From NCBI GenBank assembly GCA_017633115.1, contig JAGBPZ010000078.1:1-61562 (forward strand): a stretch of DNA of 61,562 bases, in the 5' to 3' direction. A program made the translations under genes and the position numbers. Source of the stretch: Erysipelotrichaceae bacterium. Its GTDB lineage: Bacteria; Bacillota_I; Bacilli_A; Erysipelotrichales; Coprobacillaceae. Position 1 is the stretch's first letter, and every line of letters begins with the position of its first letter. The notes under the pieces are model-generated. The model worked only from the letters and a program-made list of their open reading frames with translations, searched no databases and had not been told where the DNA came from. Shown here in pieces: positions 42,475 to 51,063 of the stretch.

Positions 42475-42504
42475 ATTATACATTGTTTTTACAATTCTAT
42501 TCAA
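42475..42504 (-). promoter_or_regulatory. Sigma-A promoter of the aldo-keto reductase
   Basis: The minus strand has -35 TTGAAT (42499-42504), 18-nt spacer and perfect -10 TATAAT (42475-42480). Confidence 0.65.
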
Positions 42505-42567
42505 GATTCAAAACATTGGTAAAGAGTCAAAGCAGATCATAATTATATAATTCACATATGGACAAAA

Positions 42568-42596
42568 TTGAAGTTTGATTTTTCTTCGATTATAAT
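42568..42596 (+). promoter_or_regulatory. Sigma-A promoter of the MFS transporter
   Basis: The -35 TTGAAG (42568-42573), 17-nt spacer and perfect -10 TATAAT (42591-42596) precede an AGAGGTG ribosome-binding site. Confidence 0.7.
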
Positions 42597-42618
42597 AAAT
42601 TTAAGAGAGGTGTAGAAC

Positions 42619-43845
42619 ATGAAAAATAAATCCCCTAAGCATTGGATCGTTTTAGCATTATGTTGTTTAATGGTTACCGCCAGCCTTGGCTTGATGGCTA
42701 ACACATCTGGCGTCTTCTATACGCCTGTAGCTGAAGATTTAGGTATTTCAACTGGTGCTTTTGCACTCCAACAAACTATCTTTCTCATTGTTGTATCACT
42801 TGGTGCCTATTTCGTGCCAACGATGGTCAAAAAATTCAATTTCCGCCTTGTTCTTGCTGTTGCCGTAGCCGTCAATGCTTTTAGTATTATCATGATGTCT
42901 ATGGTGTCATCACTAATCGCCTTCTATATTCTTGGGGTGATTAGAGGTCTAAGCGCTTCGTTCTTCTTCATGGTTCCAGTTTCAATGATCATTACCAACT
43001 GGTTCGAAGAAAAACGTGGGCTTGCTATGAGTATTGCGATGTGCTTCAATGGTATGTCAGCTTTATTCTCACCGCTATTCACGGGTATGATTGGTGCCAT
43101 TGGATGGCGTATGTCTTATGTTGTCATGGCTGCTATGATTGTCATCTTATGTCTTCCAGCTATCATTTATCCGTGGAATTTCAATCCTCGTTCTGATGGA
43201 TTACTAGCTTATGGACATGTTGATGAAGAAGTTTTGACAAAAGCAACTGTGACTCACAAGAAGGAAGAAATGTCAATTATCATGCTGATCACTTTCATCA
43301 TTTTTGCTTTAACGACATTTGGTGTTACATCAATGGCTCAGCATTTCCCTGGCTATGCAACTTCTATCAACCTGACGATTGGTGCTACAATGTTGAGTAT
43401 GACAATGATCGGTAATATTCTTGCAACTGTTACTTGTGGTTCTGTTGCAGACAAACTCGGTGTTGTTAAAGCAACTCTTATTTACCTTGCGATTGGTACA
43501 ATAGGTATGACAATCATGCTTCTCATCCATGTTCCAGTTATCATGCTTGCAGGTGCTTTCCTGTTTGGTTTCGACTTCCCAATGGGTTCTGTTATCTTAC
43601 CTCTACTAACAGAAAAATTCTTTGGTATCGTTAACTACAACACAGTTTATCCTACTTTAGCTCTTGCCGGTAACATTGGTGCTGCAAGCTATTTGACAAT
43701 CATTGGTTTCATCTATGATGGTGCTAAATCTTATATCCCTGCCGTTATAATCTGTGTGGCAATGATGCTGCTCGCAATTGGTATGGTGGTCTTAAACGTC
43801 ATGGCACATCCTGATCAACAGGTCGCTGCTATTGAAGAAAAATAG
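42619..43845 (+). CDS. MFS transporter (OFA-like)
   Basis: This 408-residue membrane protein has 12 predicted helices with a central cytoplasmic loop (about residues 195-220) rich in charged residues. N-terminal NTSGVFYTPVAEDLGIS and the WFEEKRGLAMSIAMCFNGMSALFSP segment after helix 4 match MFS proteins that carry monocarboxylates or similar anions (oxalate/formate antiporter-like). Substrate cannot be read off. It is divergent from the aldo-keto reductase, which hints at a shared metabolite, and ends at a long terminator. Confidence 0.85.
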   Translation: MKNKSPKHWIVLALCCLMVTASLGLMANTSGVFYTPVAEDLGISTGAFALQQTIFLIVVSLGAYFVPTMVKKFNFRLVLAVAVAVNAFSIIMMSMVSSLIAFYILGVIRGLSASFFFMVPVSMIITNWFEEKRGLAMSIAMCFNGMSALFSPLFTGMIGAIGWRMSYVVMAAMIVILCLPAIIYPWNFNPRSDGLLAYGHVDEEVLTKATVTHKKEEMSIIMLITFIIFALTTFGVTSMAQHFPGYATSINLTIGATMLSMTMIGNILATVTCGSVADKLGVVKATLIYLAIGTIGMTIMLLIHVPVIMLAGAFLFGFDFPMGSVILPLLTEKFFGIVNYNTVYPTLALAGNIGAASYLTIIGFIYDGAKSYIPAVIICVAMMLLAIGMVVLNVMAHPDQQVAAIEEK

Positions 43846-43851
43846 TACACT

Positions 43852-43893
43852 AAAAAATGTGATTCGATCATTTAGTTCGAATCACATTTTTTT
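43852..43893. terminator. Bidirectional terminator between MFS and pseudouridine synthase genes
   Basis: A 16-bp perfect stem AAAAAATGTGATTCGA / TCGAATCACATTTTTT with a 9-nt loop can serve both converging transcripts. Confidence 0.9.
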
Positions 43894-43924
43894 ATTTTAA
43901 AGATTGTCAAGCCAAGAGATTCTC

Positions 43925-44767
43925 TTATCTCTTAATGCCCATCAAGCGTTTCATCTCAAAAGGCATATCGCTTTTAAAACTCATAACCTGTTTTGTGAAA
44001 GGATGTCTAAAAGCAAATTCATAAGCATGCAGACCTAGACGTTTAATTGGATTTGTTGTACCGCCATATTTTTGATCACCGATAATCGGGTGATGAATAT
44101 GAGCCATATGGACACGGATTTGATTTTTACGTCCTGTATCAAGGTGAACATCAAGCAGCGAATAATGTCCTTTGACCTTTTCGACTTGATAATGAGTGAT
44201 AGCTCTTTTTCCTCTTTTTGGTGAACCAACATACACTTTCTGACCTTTATTTTCTTCCAGATAATTATCAATCGTTCCTTTATCTGAAGAGAGCTTACCT
44301 TCAACAATCGCTTTATAGCCACGTGTTACAACATAATCGTTCCAGTTATGAGTCAGCTCATAGTAAAGTTTTTTGTTCTTAACGAACATCATGACTCCCG
44401 AGGTATATTGATCAAGACGATGAACAAGATAAATATCATCGCCTTTTTTCTTGAGATAATCTTTCACAATGGCATAAGCTGTACGGTCTTTATTGCTTCT
44501 TGTCTGCTCGGCAACCAAACCACATGGTTTATCGATCACAATGATGTCTTCATTTTCAAACAGAATTGGAAAAGGCAAAGGATTCTTTTGCTTCTCGCCG
44601 ATTGTTAAAATGTCTCCAGGTTTAAGCTCATAATCATAGCGGGTGATAGTATCACCATTGACGTTGACCTGCTTATATTTCAATAAGTTTTTTGCATCAT
44701 TACGTTTTTTATGGCAATGATCCACCAAATAGACAAGCAACGTTGTTGGTTCATTAATCTGATACAT
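43925..44767 (-). CDS. RluA-family pseudouridine synthase
   Basis: This rRNA or tRNA pseudouridine synthase has an S4-like N-terminal domain (NLLKYKQVNVNGDTITRYDY) and the catalytic aspartate in VHRLDQYTSGVMMFVKN. The further conserved strands LLDVHLDTGRKNQIRVHMAHI and GDQKYGG are present. It belongs to the RluC/RluD group, but Firmicutes have several members (YlyB, YjbO, YhcT), so the target uridine is uncertain. It overlaps the glycerate kinase gene by 14 bp. Confidence 0.93.
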   Translation of the reverse strand: MYQINEPTTLLVYLVDHCHKKRNDAKNLLKYKQVNVNGDTITRYDYELKPGDILTIGEKQKNPLPFPILFENEDIIVIDKPCGLVAEQTRSNKDRTAYAIVKDYLKKKGDDIYLVHRLDQYTSGVMMFVKNKKLYYELTHNWNDYVVTRGYKAIVEGKLSSDKGTIDNYLEENKGQKVYVGSPKRGKRAITHYQVEKVKGHYSLLDVHLDTGRKNQIRVHMAHIHHPIIGDQKYGGTTNPIKRLGLHAYEFAFRHPFTKQVMSFKSDMPFEMKRLMGIKR

Positions 44768-45869
44768 CTTGCTGGTAATCCTTCATAAAGTCTCTAACGT
44801 CATTTTCGAGGTTCGTGGCGCCTTCAGCAAGCATTACTGGTAATGGCTTAATGACTTTGTTGATGGAACGTACCTGATAGAAACCAGCAGCAAGTAATTC
44901 ATCTGCATCTTCCAGCTTACCTGCAAAACCAACGACTGGTTTATGATGTTTAAGGGCCAGACGTAATACTCCTAGAGGTGTCTTACCAAATAGCGTCTGA
45001 CGGTCCATGCTGCCTTCACCGGTAAAAATCAGATCACAACTCATGATTGCTTCCTCTAAATGCGTCATTTCGGCAATTTCTGTTAGTCCAGGAGCTAAGC
45101 GACCATTCATATAACTGATAATCGCAAAACCCAAACCACCAGCAGCTCCAGTACCAGCGAAACGACGATAATCATAACCTAATACAGCACTTGTGATACG
45201 ACCATAATAAGACATCTTTTTGTCCATTTCTTCAAGATTAGTGACACCTTTTTGTGGTCCAAAGACATATGTTGCCCCACGTTTGCCAAGTAACGGATTA
45301 GTGACATCACAGGCACCAATGATTTCTATATCTTTATCTTTTAAGGCATAACTATCTGTTTCAATCACAAAAATTTCATCCAAAGCATCACCACATGGTT
45401 TGATTGGTTTGTGATTGACATCAAGGAAACGAATGCCAAGCGCTGAAAGCATACCAACGCCACCATCATTAGTACTGCTGCCTCCCAACGTTATGAATAT
45501 GCGTTTAGCACCATGTTCAACGGCGTAAAGAATCATTTCTCCGACACCATATGTTGTTGTATGGATACCGTCTTTTTCTTCCTGTTTAAGAAGCTCCAGA
45601 CCACATGCCTGAGCACATTCAATGACAGCTAAATCATCACAAATCGCAATCTTAGCTTCTACTTTATTGAATAATGGCCCTGTGACTTCAATGGTATGAA
45701 CTTCTCCACCTAGAGAAGCATTGATAGCTTCCATTGTACCTTCACCACCATCAGCCATTGGTTTAATAATGACTTTGGCATCAGGTACTGCTCTCATTAC
45801 TGCATAGCCAGCTTCCTGCGCGCTGATACTCTCTTTAAATGAATCAAATGCCGCTAATATTTTCATCAT
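44754..45869 (-). CDS. Glycerate kinase (GlxK/GckA type 1)
   Basis: This 371-residue kinase phosphorylates D-glycerate to 2-phosphoglycerate (family PF02595 type). It begins KILAAFDSFKESISAQEAGYA, with KPMADGGEGTMEA, ITLGGSSTNDGGVGMLSALG and FAGTGAAGGLGFAI, and ends with LIFTGEGSMDRQTLFGKTP. It overlaps the pseudouridine synthase gene. No neighbouring glyoxylate or serine pathway genes are visible. Confidence 0.95.
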   Translation of the reverse strand: MMKILAAFDSFKESISAQEAGYAVMRAVPDAKVIIKPMADGGEGTMEAINASLGGEVHTIEVTGPLFNKVEAKIAICDDLAVIECAQACGLELLKQEEKDGIHTTTYGVGEMILYAVEHGAKRIFITLGGSSTNDGGVGMLSALGIRFLDVNHKPIKPCGDALDEIFVIETDSYALKDKDIEIIGACDVTNPLLGKRGATYVFGPQKGVTNLEEMDKKMSYYGRITSAVLGYDYRRFAGTGAAGGLGFAIISYMNGRLAPGLTEIAEMTHLEEAIMSCDLIFTGEGSMDRQTLFGKTPLGVLRLALKHHKPVVGFAGKLEDADELLAAGFYQVRSINKVIKPLPVMLAEGATNLENDVRDFMKDYQQDVSD

Positions 45870-45897
45870 ATATACCTCACCCTGTTAAATTGTCTCT

Positions 45898-45924
45898 ATT
45901 ATAACATAAAAAAGGCCTATGCAA
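45898..45924 (-). promoter_or_regulatory. Possible promoter of glycerate kinase gene
   Basis: The minus strand has TTGCAT (45919-45924) and a perfect -10 TATAAT (45898-45903), but with only 15 nt between. The -35 lies in the stem of the preceding terminator. Confidence 0.4.
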
Positions 45925-45937
45925 TCATGCATAAGCC
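45908..45937 (-). terminator. Intrinsic terminator after the PAP2 gene
   Basis: On the minus strand GGCTTATGCA / TGCATAGGCC (10 bp, one G-U, 4-nt loop) is followed by six T. Confidence 0.87.
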
Positions 45938-45943
45938 ATTCTC

Positions 45944-46585
45944 TTATTCATCTAATGTGTTTTTAAGGAAATAATAGTCTTTAACATAAACAAAATAATA
46001 CAAAATCAAATACAAGATACATGCGACCAAACCATCAATGATACTGTGTTGTTTGACAAACAGTGTTGATAAAATAATCAGGATTGCAAGAATCCAGTTG
46101 CCAATTTTCACTTGCGGTGAAACATTACAATAACACATAGCCATTGCCAAACCAACCGAGTTAAAGACATGGATACTAGGTAAAACATTGGTAGGTGTAT
46201 CACTGGCATAGATTTGGTTGACAAGGACACAGGCAATATTGCGATTAGGCACATAAGCTGGTCTTAAATCAAGTCCATTTGGATAGATCACTGAAACAAT
46301 GATGAACAGCGTCATCCCAATATAGAGAGCCGTCATCATCTTCAGATAGTTCTTCTTATCAAAAAAGAACAGATAAGCAAATCCGAGGACGAGATAGATG
46401 AACCATGCATAATAAAAGAAGATAAACCATTCACAAAATGGAATAGCGTAATCAATCTTCATCGTCATATAGTGAATCTTTTCTGGTGTTCTGTTTTCAA
46501 CCAGATAGAAACAAGCAAAGTAGACGATTGGATAAAGCAAAGTCCACCAATATTTAATTTTTTCCTTAAAAACCGACATATTCAT
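45944..46585 (-). CDS. PAP2-superfamily membrane phosphatase
   Basis: This 213-residue protein has about six membrane helices. The PAP2 motifs are partial: PSIHVFNSVGLAMA (motif 2 with His) and KQHSIIDGLVACI (motif 3 His and Asp). The first motif KxxxxxxRP is not clearly seen. This set resembles membrane PAP2 enzymes related to inositol-phosphorylceramide/phosphatidate phosphatases; substrate is unknown. Its start overlaps the prfC stop by one base (TAATG), so it is translationally coupled to RF3. Confidence 0.85.
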   Translation of the reverse strand: MNMSVFKEKIKYWWTLLYPIVYFACFYLVENRTPEKIHYMTMKIDYAIPFCEWFIFFYYAWFIYLVLGFAYLFFFDKKNYLKMMTALYIGMTLFIIVSVIYPNGLDLRPAYVPNRNIACVLVNQIYASDTPTNVLPSIHVFNSVGLAMAMCYCNVSPQVKIGNWILAILIILSTLFVKQHSIIDGLVACILYLILYYFVYVKDYYFLKNTLDE

Positions 46586-48174
46586 TAGTTCTTTGAAAAC
46601 TCCGTTAAAATTAAACCTTTATTACGTTCAGTGGCCCAGTTAATGCCCCACTGATTGCTAAACAATAACAAGTAACGGCCCTTTAAATCCTGGACACGTT
46701 TTGTATCAGACGAGATATTTAAACTATTGAGATCAATTTCTTCATTACCAATCCAACGAATGTATTCATATGGTAATGGTGTTTTAATGATATCAACTTT
46801 ATATTCATTTTTCAATCTGTATGTCAAGACGTCAAACTGCAAGACACCAACGACACCAACAATGATTTCTTCCATGGAACCGCCAATTTCAGTAAAAATC
46901 TGAATAGCGCCTTCCTGAGCAATCTGATTGACACCTTTAACGAACTGTTTACGTTTCATTGTATCTGTGTTACGGATACGGGCGAAATGTTCAGGCGCAA
47001 ATGTTGGAATACCTTCAAAATGGAATTGATGATTAGCGGTACATAAAGTATCACCAATAGAAAAGATTCCTGGGTCAAAAACTCCGATAATATCACCTGA
47101 GTAGGCTTCCTGAATCTCCTCACGGTCATCAGCCATTAACTGTTTAGACTGATTGAGTTTGATTTTACGATTCATACTCATATGGAACACTTCCATACCT
47201 TTAGTGAATTTACCAGAAGTAATACGCATGAAAGCCATTCGGTCACGATGAGCACGATTCATGTTGGCCTGAATCTTGAAAACGAAAGCACTGAAGTCCT
47301 CTGATAATGGATCGATTTCACCATCATCACTCATACGTGGCTGTGGTGGTGTTGAGAAATCCAGGAAATGTTTCAGGAATGGTTCAACACCAAAGTTTGT
47401 TAAGGCTGAGCCAAAACAAACAGGCGATAATTCCCCTTTATGAACACGTTCAAGATCGAATTCAGCACCAGCACCGTCAAGAAGTTCAACGTCATCAAGT
47501 AACGTATTATAATCATCCTGACCTAAAGCGTCAATAAGTTCTGGATCATCAACTGCGTATGAACGACTATCAACTTCAACTCTTCCCCCATTGACTGGAA
47601 TAAAGCGAATCACTTCTTTGGTTTCGCGTTCATAAACACCTTTAAAGTCTTTTCCACAACCAATTGGCCAGTTAACGGCACATGTTTCAACCCCTAATTC
47701 CTCCTGGATTTCATCCATAAGTTCATAAGGATCTCTAGCTTCACGGTCCATCTTATTAATAAACGTAAAGATAGGAATATGACGCATAGCGCAGACTTTA
47801 AACAGTTTACGCGTTTGTGCTTCAACACCTTTAGAAGCATCAATCACCATGACAGCACTATCGGCCGCCATTAATGTACGGTAAGTGTCTTCAGAGAAGT
47901 CTTCATGACCTGGTGTATCAAGAATGTTGATACAATAACCACCAAATTTAAACTGTAAAACAGAACTTGTGACAGAAATACCACGCTGTTTTTCAATTTC
48001 CATCCAGTCAGATACAGCATGACGCATATTTCTCTTACCTTTGACCATACCTGCTTCTTTAATGGCACCACCATAAAGCAGGAATTTTTCGGTCAAAGTT
48101 GTTTTACCAGCATCCGGATGCGATATGATTGCAAATGTACGTCGTTTATTAACTAAATCTGTAAATTGTGACAT
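46585..48174 (-). CDS. prfC: Peptide chain release factor 3
   Basis: This GTPase recycles RF1/RF2 after termination. The 529-residue protein starts in the G domain: ISHPDAGKTTLTEKFL (G1), GISVTSSVLQF (G2), LDTPGHEDFSEDTY (G3), FINKMDREARDP (G4). The C-terminal domains III contain GVVGVLQFDVLTYRLKNEY, typical of RF3. The ATG at 48174 follows GAAGGAGGTCGTT. It lies 18 bp after the aminopeptidase gene, probably in the same operon. Confidence 0.97.
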   Translation of the reverse strand: MSQFTDLVNKRRTFAIISHPDAGKTTLTEKFLLYGGAIKEAGMVKGKRNMRHAVSDWMEIEKQRGISVTSSVLQFKFGGYCINILDTPGHEDFSEDTYRTLMAADSAVMVIDASKGVEAQTRKLFKVCAMRHIPIFTFINKMDREARDPYELMDEIQEELGVETCAVNWPIGCGKDFKGVYERETKEVIRFIPVNGGRVEVDSRSYAVDDPELIDALGQDDYNTLLDDVELLDGAGAEFDLERVHKGELSPVCFGSALTNFGVEPFLKHFLDFSTPPQPRMSDDGEIDPLSEDFSAFVFKIQANMNRAHRDRMAFMRITSGKFTKGMEVFHMSMNRKIKLNQSKQLMADDREEIQEAYSGDIIGVFDPGIFSIGDTLCTANHQFHFEGIPTFAPEHFARIRNTDTMKRKQFVKGVNQIAQEGAIQIFTEIGGSMEEIIVGVVGVLQFDVLTYRLKNEYKVDIIKTPLPYEYIRWIGNEEIDLNSLNISSDTKRVQDLKGRYLLLFSNQWGINWATERNKGLILTEFSKN

Positions 48175-48192
48175 AACGACCTCCTTCAACTG

Positions 48193-49416
48193 TTAAAATG
48201 CGAAGTTGCCATCTTTGAAGATAACGATTTCCTGACCTGATTTTGTACGGGCAATGATTGACAGGTCAGCTGTACCAATCATAAAGTCAACATGAGTGGC
48301 TGAATCATTAATACCATGTTCATGTAATTCTTCTTTAGTCATTTCATAGCCATTTTTGATACATTCATTAAAACCAACACCAAGGGCTAAATGACAAGCA
48401 GCATTTTCATCATATAATGTACTATAGAATAAGATATTCAGATTAGAAATTGGTGAATCATAAGGTACTAAAGCTGCTTCACCTAAGTAATGGGCACCTT
48501 CATCAGTCTCAATGATACTTGTAAGTACATTCTTGCCAAGTTTAGCATCGTAATCAACAACGCGGCCATTCTCAAAACGGATCCAGAAATCATCAACGAG
48601 TGAACCATTGAAGTTAAGTGGTTTTGATGAATAAACAATACCATCAACACGTTTATAATCAGGTGATGTGAATATTTCTTCTGTTGGGATGTTTGGGAAT
48701 GAATAAATACCATCAGTTGTATAGCTGCCGCCACCTGCAAACAGATAGCCATCATTCATACCAATTGTCAAATCAGTACCTAATGAATTTGTATAGTGAA
48801 GCGTATCGATAGCCATATCATTAAGGATATTAACACGTTCTTCAAATGAACGACGATGTTCTTCCCAGGCAGCAAGAGGATCATCTGTATCAACACGGCT
48901 GACATGGTAAATAGCGTTCCATAAGGCTTCAACAGCTTCTTCATCACTCATATCATCAAAGACTTTATTGGCCCATTTTAATGATGGTGCACCAACGACA
49001 CACCAACGATCGATGCCATATTCAAGATGATCATAAAATGTGCTGCATGCTTCACGCATTGCTTTACGGTAAGCCTGCAATTTCAATGGATCAACATCTT
49101 TAAAGCCTTCAGGATCTTCAGAGTCAATCGTTAAAACAGCTGCATTTTTTAAAGCATAGTCATTACGTAAATGTTGAATATACTCCGGAACCTGCTTGAA
49201 GTAATCGATATCATTATTCATATAGCGCATACGTGTAATTTCACCATCAATATAATTTGGAATGACATCTTGAGCACCGACTTCAAAAGCCACTTTAGCA
49301 ATCGCTTTAACCAGCTCAGCTGATTCTACGTCTGCAGTTATAACCAAAACCTGACCTTTTTGCAGGTTAACACCCTTTTTTACAATTAGTTCAGCATATT
49401 TATGTATCATCATCAT
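48193..49416 (-). CDS. M29-family aminopeptidase (AmpS/PepS-like)
   Basis: This 407-residue metal-dependent aminopeptidase of the thermophilic-aminopeptidase family begins HKYAELIVKKGVNLQKGQVLVI. Metal ligands lie in the C-terminal half: NIPTEEIFTSPD (Glu), DEGAHYLGEAALV (His/Glu), NAACHLALGVGF and the HVDFMIGT segment. It acts in cytoplasmic peptide turnover. Three ATG codons are in tandem behind AAAGGAGTGA. It is the first gene of a run aminopeptidase-prfC-PAP2 ending in the terminator near 45908. Confidence 0.95.
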   Translation of the reverse strand: MMMIHKYAELIVKKGVNLQKGQVLVITADVESAELVKAIAKVAFEVGAQDVIPNYIDGEITRMRYMNNDIDYFKQVPEYIQHLRNDYALKNAAVLTIDSEDPEGFKDVDPLKLQAYRKAMREACSTFYDHLEYGIDRWCVVGAPSLKWANKVFDDMSDEEAVEALWNAIYHVSRVDTDDPLAAWEEHRRSFEERVNILNDMAIDTLHYTNSLGTDLTIGMNDGYLFAGGGSYTTDGIYSFPNIPTEEIFTSPDYKRVDGIVYSSKPLNFNGSLVDDFWIRFENGRVVDYDAKLGKNVLTSIIETDEGAHYLGEAALVPYDSPISNLNILFYSTLYDENAACHLALGVGFNECIKNGYEMTKEELHEHGINDSATHVDFMIGTADLSIIARTKSGQEIVIFKDGNFAF

Positions 49417-49439
49417 TCACTCCTTTGTCACAATTCTCA

Positions 49440-49467
49440 ATTCTACTAAAAAGCCATTCTTTGTCAA
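49440..49467 (-). promoter_or_regulatory. Sigma-A promoter of the aminopeptidase operon
   Basis: The minus strand has perfect -35 TTGACA (49462-49467), 16-nt spacer and -10 TAGAAT (49440-49445), about 25 nt before the start codon. Confidence 0.7.
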
Positions 49468-49615
49468 TGCCTTAACTCCAAAATTCTGTCAAATAACTCA
49501 ACTCTTTGATGACTGATACATGCATCAATCACGAAATTTTGACAAGATAAGAGACTAAAACAACCAAAAATTATCATTTATGTGAGGAAACACACCTTTG
49601 TCAAATAGATTTGCC

Positions 49616-49644
49616 TTGAAATTGAAAGTAATTAATGATAATAT
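49616..49644 (+). promoter_or_regulatory. Sigma-A promoter of the cold-shock gene
   Basis: The -35 TTGAAA (49616-49621), 17-nt spacer and -10 TAATAT (49639-49644) give a 5' leader of about 55 nt. A second TTGACA at 49538 lacks a matching -10. Confidence 0.55.
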
Positions 49645-49705
49645 AGGGTATATTTTTAAGATGCATGTTTAAACATCATCTTTAAAAAGTCAGGAGGCTC
49701 ATATA

Positions 49706-49912
49706 ATGGCTACAGGTAAAGTTAAGTTTTTCAAGGCCGATAAAGGTTGGGGCTTTATTAATGCAGAAGATGTACAAGGCGATATCTTTGTACACTATAC
49801 TTCTATTAAAGCCGAAGGTTTCCGTACATTAGAAGAAGGCCAGACTGTTGAGTTCGATTTGGTCGAAGGTGACCGCGGACCACAGGCCACAAATGTAAAG
49901 GTCGTTGAATAA
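49706..49912 (+). CDS. cspA: Cold-shock protein CspA family
   Basis: This 68-residue OB-fold single-stranded nucleic acid chaperone has RNP1 KGWGFI (about residues 13-18) and RNP2 DIFVHY (about 26-31). It is a complete single-domain cold-shock protein, with GTAKVKFF-like start and RGPQATNV C-terminal strand. SD is AGGAGG. The leader of about 55 nt is shorter than the long thermosensing cspA leader of E. coli, so cold regulation cannot be deduced from it. Confidence 0.97.
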   Translation: MATGKVKFFKADKGWGFINAEDVQGDIFVHYTSIKAEGFRTLEEGQTVEFDLVEGDRGPQATNVKVVE

Positions 49913-49916
49913 GCGA

Positions 49917-49955
49917 AAAAGATACCCACATTCACTATGAATGTGGGTTTATCTT
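49917..49955 (+). terminator. Intrinsic terminator after cspA
   Basis: ACCCACATTCA / TGAATGTGGGT with a 3-nt loop forms a strong stem with an outer AAAGATA / TATCTTT extension and a T-rich tail. Confidence 0.87.
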
Positions 49956-50033
49956 TAGAAAGAATTAAGGTGTTTTTGGAGTGTACAACCCACAAATCAA
50001 AGAAAAAAGGTTTATCCATTTCTTGTTTGATGG

Positions 50034-50039
50034 TATAAT
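50034..50039 (+). promoter_or_regulatory. -10 element ahead of the BrxF-like gene
   Basis: A perfect TATAAT lies 36 nt before the start codon. The hexamer 17 nt upstream (TTTATC) is a weak -35. Confidence 0.5.
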
Positions 50040-50074
50040 ATTCTCAATAAGAAATAGTAAGGAGGAAATTGCCA

Positions 50075-50494
50075 ATGGACTATTTAACAAACAGTATTGA
50101 AGACGCATTAAAATCTTCTGTAAAGCTTATCCTGGTAATTGGCAGACCAGGTAGCGGTAAATCTAAAGTAGTTGCCGCCTATAGTAAAAAGTCAGGAATC
50201 CCTGTCATTGATTTATCAAAAATCATTACTAATGATAGCGAAGACCTTAAGAAAACAATGAAAAGCTTCATTGAAAATTATCGCTTCGATATCTTATTAT
50301 TAGATAATAAACGAGCACTCTATCAGACAATGGAAACTGCTGAATTAATGGACTTATTAAAAGAACTCAGCGAAAAGAAAATTGTCATCGCTACATGGAA
50401 TGGCTATATCGTTGATGGTCAGCTTTCTCATATCGTTAATGGTAAAGAAGATGTTTATCCAGTAGATGGAAGCTATCAATACATTATCGTATAA
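50075..50494 (+). CDS. Orphan BrxF-like P-loop NTPase
   Basis: This 139-residue single-domain P-loop protein has Walker A VIGRPGSGKSKV (about residues 20-31), a hydrophobic acidic strand FDILLLDNKRALYQ, and the C-terminal KKIVIATWNGYIVDGQLSHIVNG followed by YPVDGSYQYIIV. These three segments and the length resemble BrxF of BREX-3 phage-defence systems. No other BREX gene (brxC, pglZ, brxA, methylase, helicase) is in the window. It is a single-gene unit with a terminator. The ATG at 50075 is 9 nt after AAGGAGG. A stand-alone role is unknown. Confidence 0.75.
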   Translation: MDYLTNSIEDALKSSVKLILVIGRPGSGKSKVVAAYSKKSGIPVIDLSKIITNDSEDLKKTMKSFIENYRFDILLLDNKRALYQTMETAELMDLLKELSEKKIVIATWNGYIVDGQLSHIVNGKEDVYPVDGSYQYIIV

Positions 50495-50513
50495 AAATTA
50501 AATAGACAAAATA

Positions 50514-50546
50514 ATACCTCAGCGATCAAATCGCTGAGGTTTTTTA
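50514..50546 (+). terminator. Intrinsic terminator after the BrxF-like gene
   Basis: ACCTCAGCGAT / ATCGCTGAGGT (3-nt loop) is followed by six T. It abuts the end of the converging mnmM gene, whose stop overlaps the T tract. Confidence 0.9.
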
Positions 50547-51062
50547 GCGCTTTTCAATTGTAATCACGTAAGGTGCCTGACGCTTATTCATCATACGATA
50601 GGTTGAAACATTGAAGCGGTGAGAGTCAAGTGAACTGCAATACTCTTCAAGCCACTGTCCTTCTTGGGCGCCAGCTGCATGTCCGATATAGACAACAATG
50701 ACAATTGCTTGACGCATACATTCCACTGCCTTCTTAATAGCCTTTTGCGTTGTTTCAAGTACAGTTGTCACTTCATGGCTGATACCTGGCATATAGCCCA
50801 GATTGAATATACCTACATCAAATGATTCAACATAGCGATCAAAGTGAACATGTGAATCTAGAACCAAATGAACATTTTGACTGTTGATACGTCTTGAAGA
50901 CAGTTCAATAGCTTTCTGCTGAATATCGAAGGCATAGACAGTATCAGCATACTGACTTAAAAACAATGTGTCATTGCCCTGTCCTAAAGTAAAGTCAACT
51001 GCACATGCACATGGAAGATAGCGACTTAATTCTGAGTGGGCATAATCAACCATTGATTGCAT
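50544..51062 (-). CDS. mnmM: tRNA mnm5s2U34 methyltransferase MnmM (YtqB family)
   Basis: This small class I SAM-dependent methyltransferase carries the SAM-binding segment AVDFTLGQGNDTLFL and FDVGIFNLGYMPG, the NLGYxPG motif characteristic of YtqB/MnmM. Bacillus YtqB performs the last methylation of nm5s2U34 to mnm5s2U34 in tRNA. The length of 172 is typical. Its ATG lies one base after the vanY stop codon, so it is coupled to the upstream gene. Confidence 0.88.
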   Translation of the reverse strand: MQSMVDYAHSELSRYLPCACAVDFTLGQGNDTLFLSQYADTVYAFDIQQKAIELSSRRINSQNVHLVLDSHVHFDRYVESFDVGIFNLGYMPGISHEVTTVLETTQKAIKKAVECMRQAIVIVVYIGHAAGAQEGQWLEEYCSSLDSHRFNVSTYRMMNKRQAPYVITIEKR

Positions 51063-51063
51063 C

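Noticed and set aside
49980-50546. A BREX defence island
   Set aside because: Only the BrxF-like gene is present; neighbours are a cold-shock gene and MnmM, with no methylase, PglZ, BrxC or helicase.
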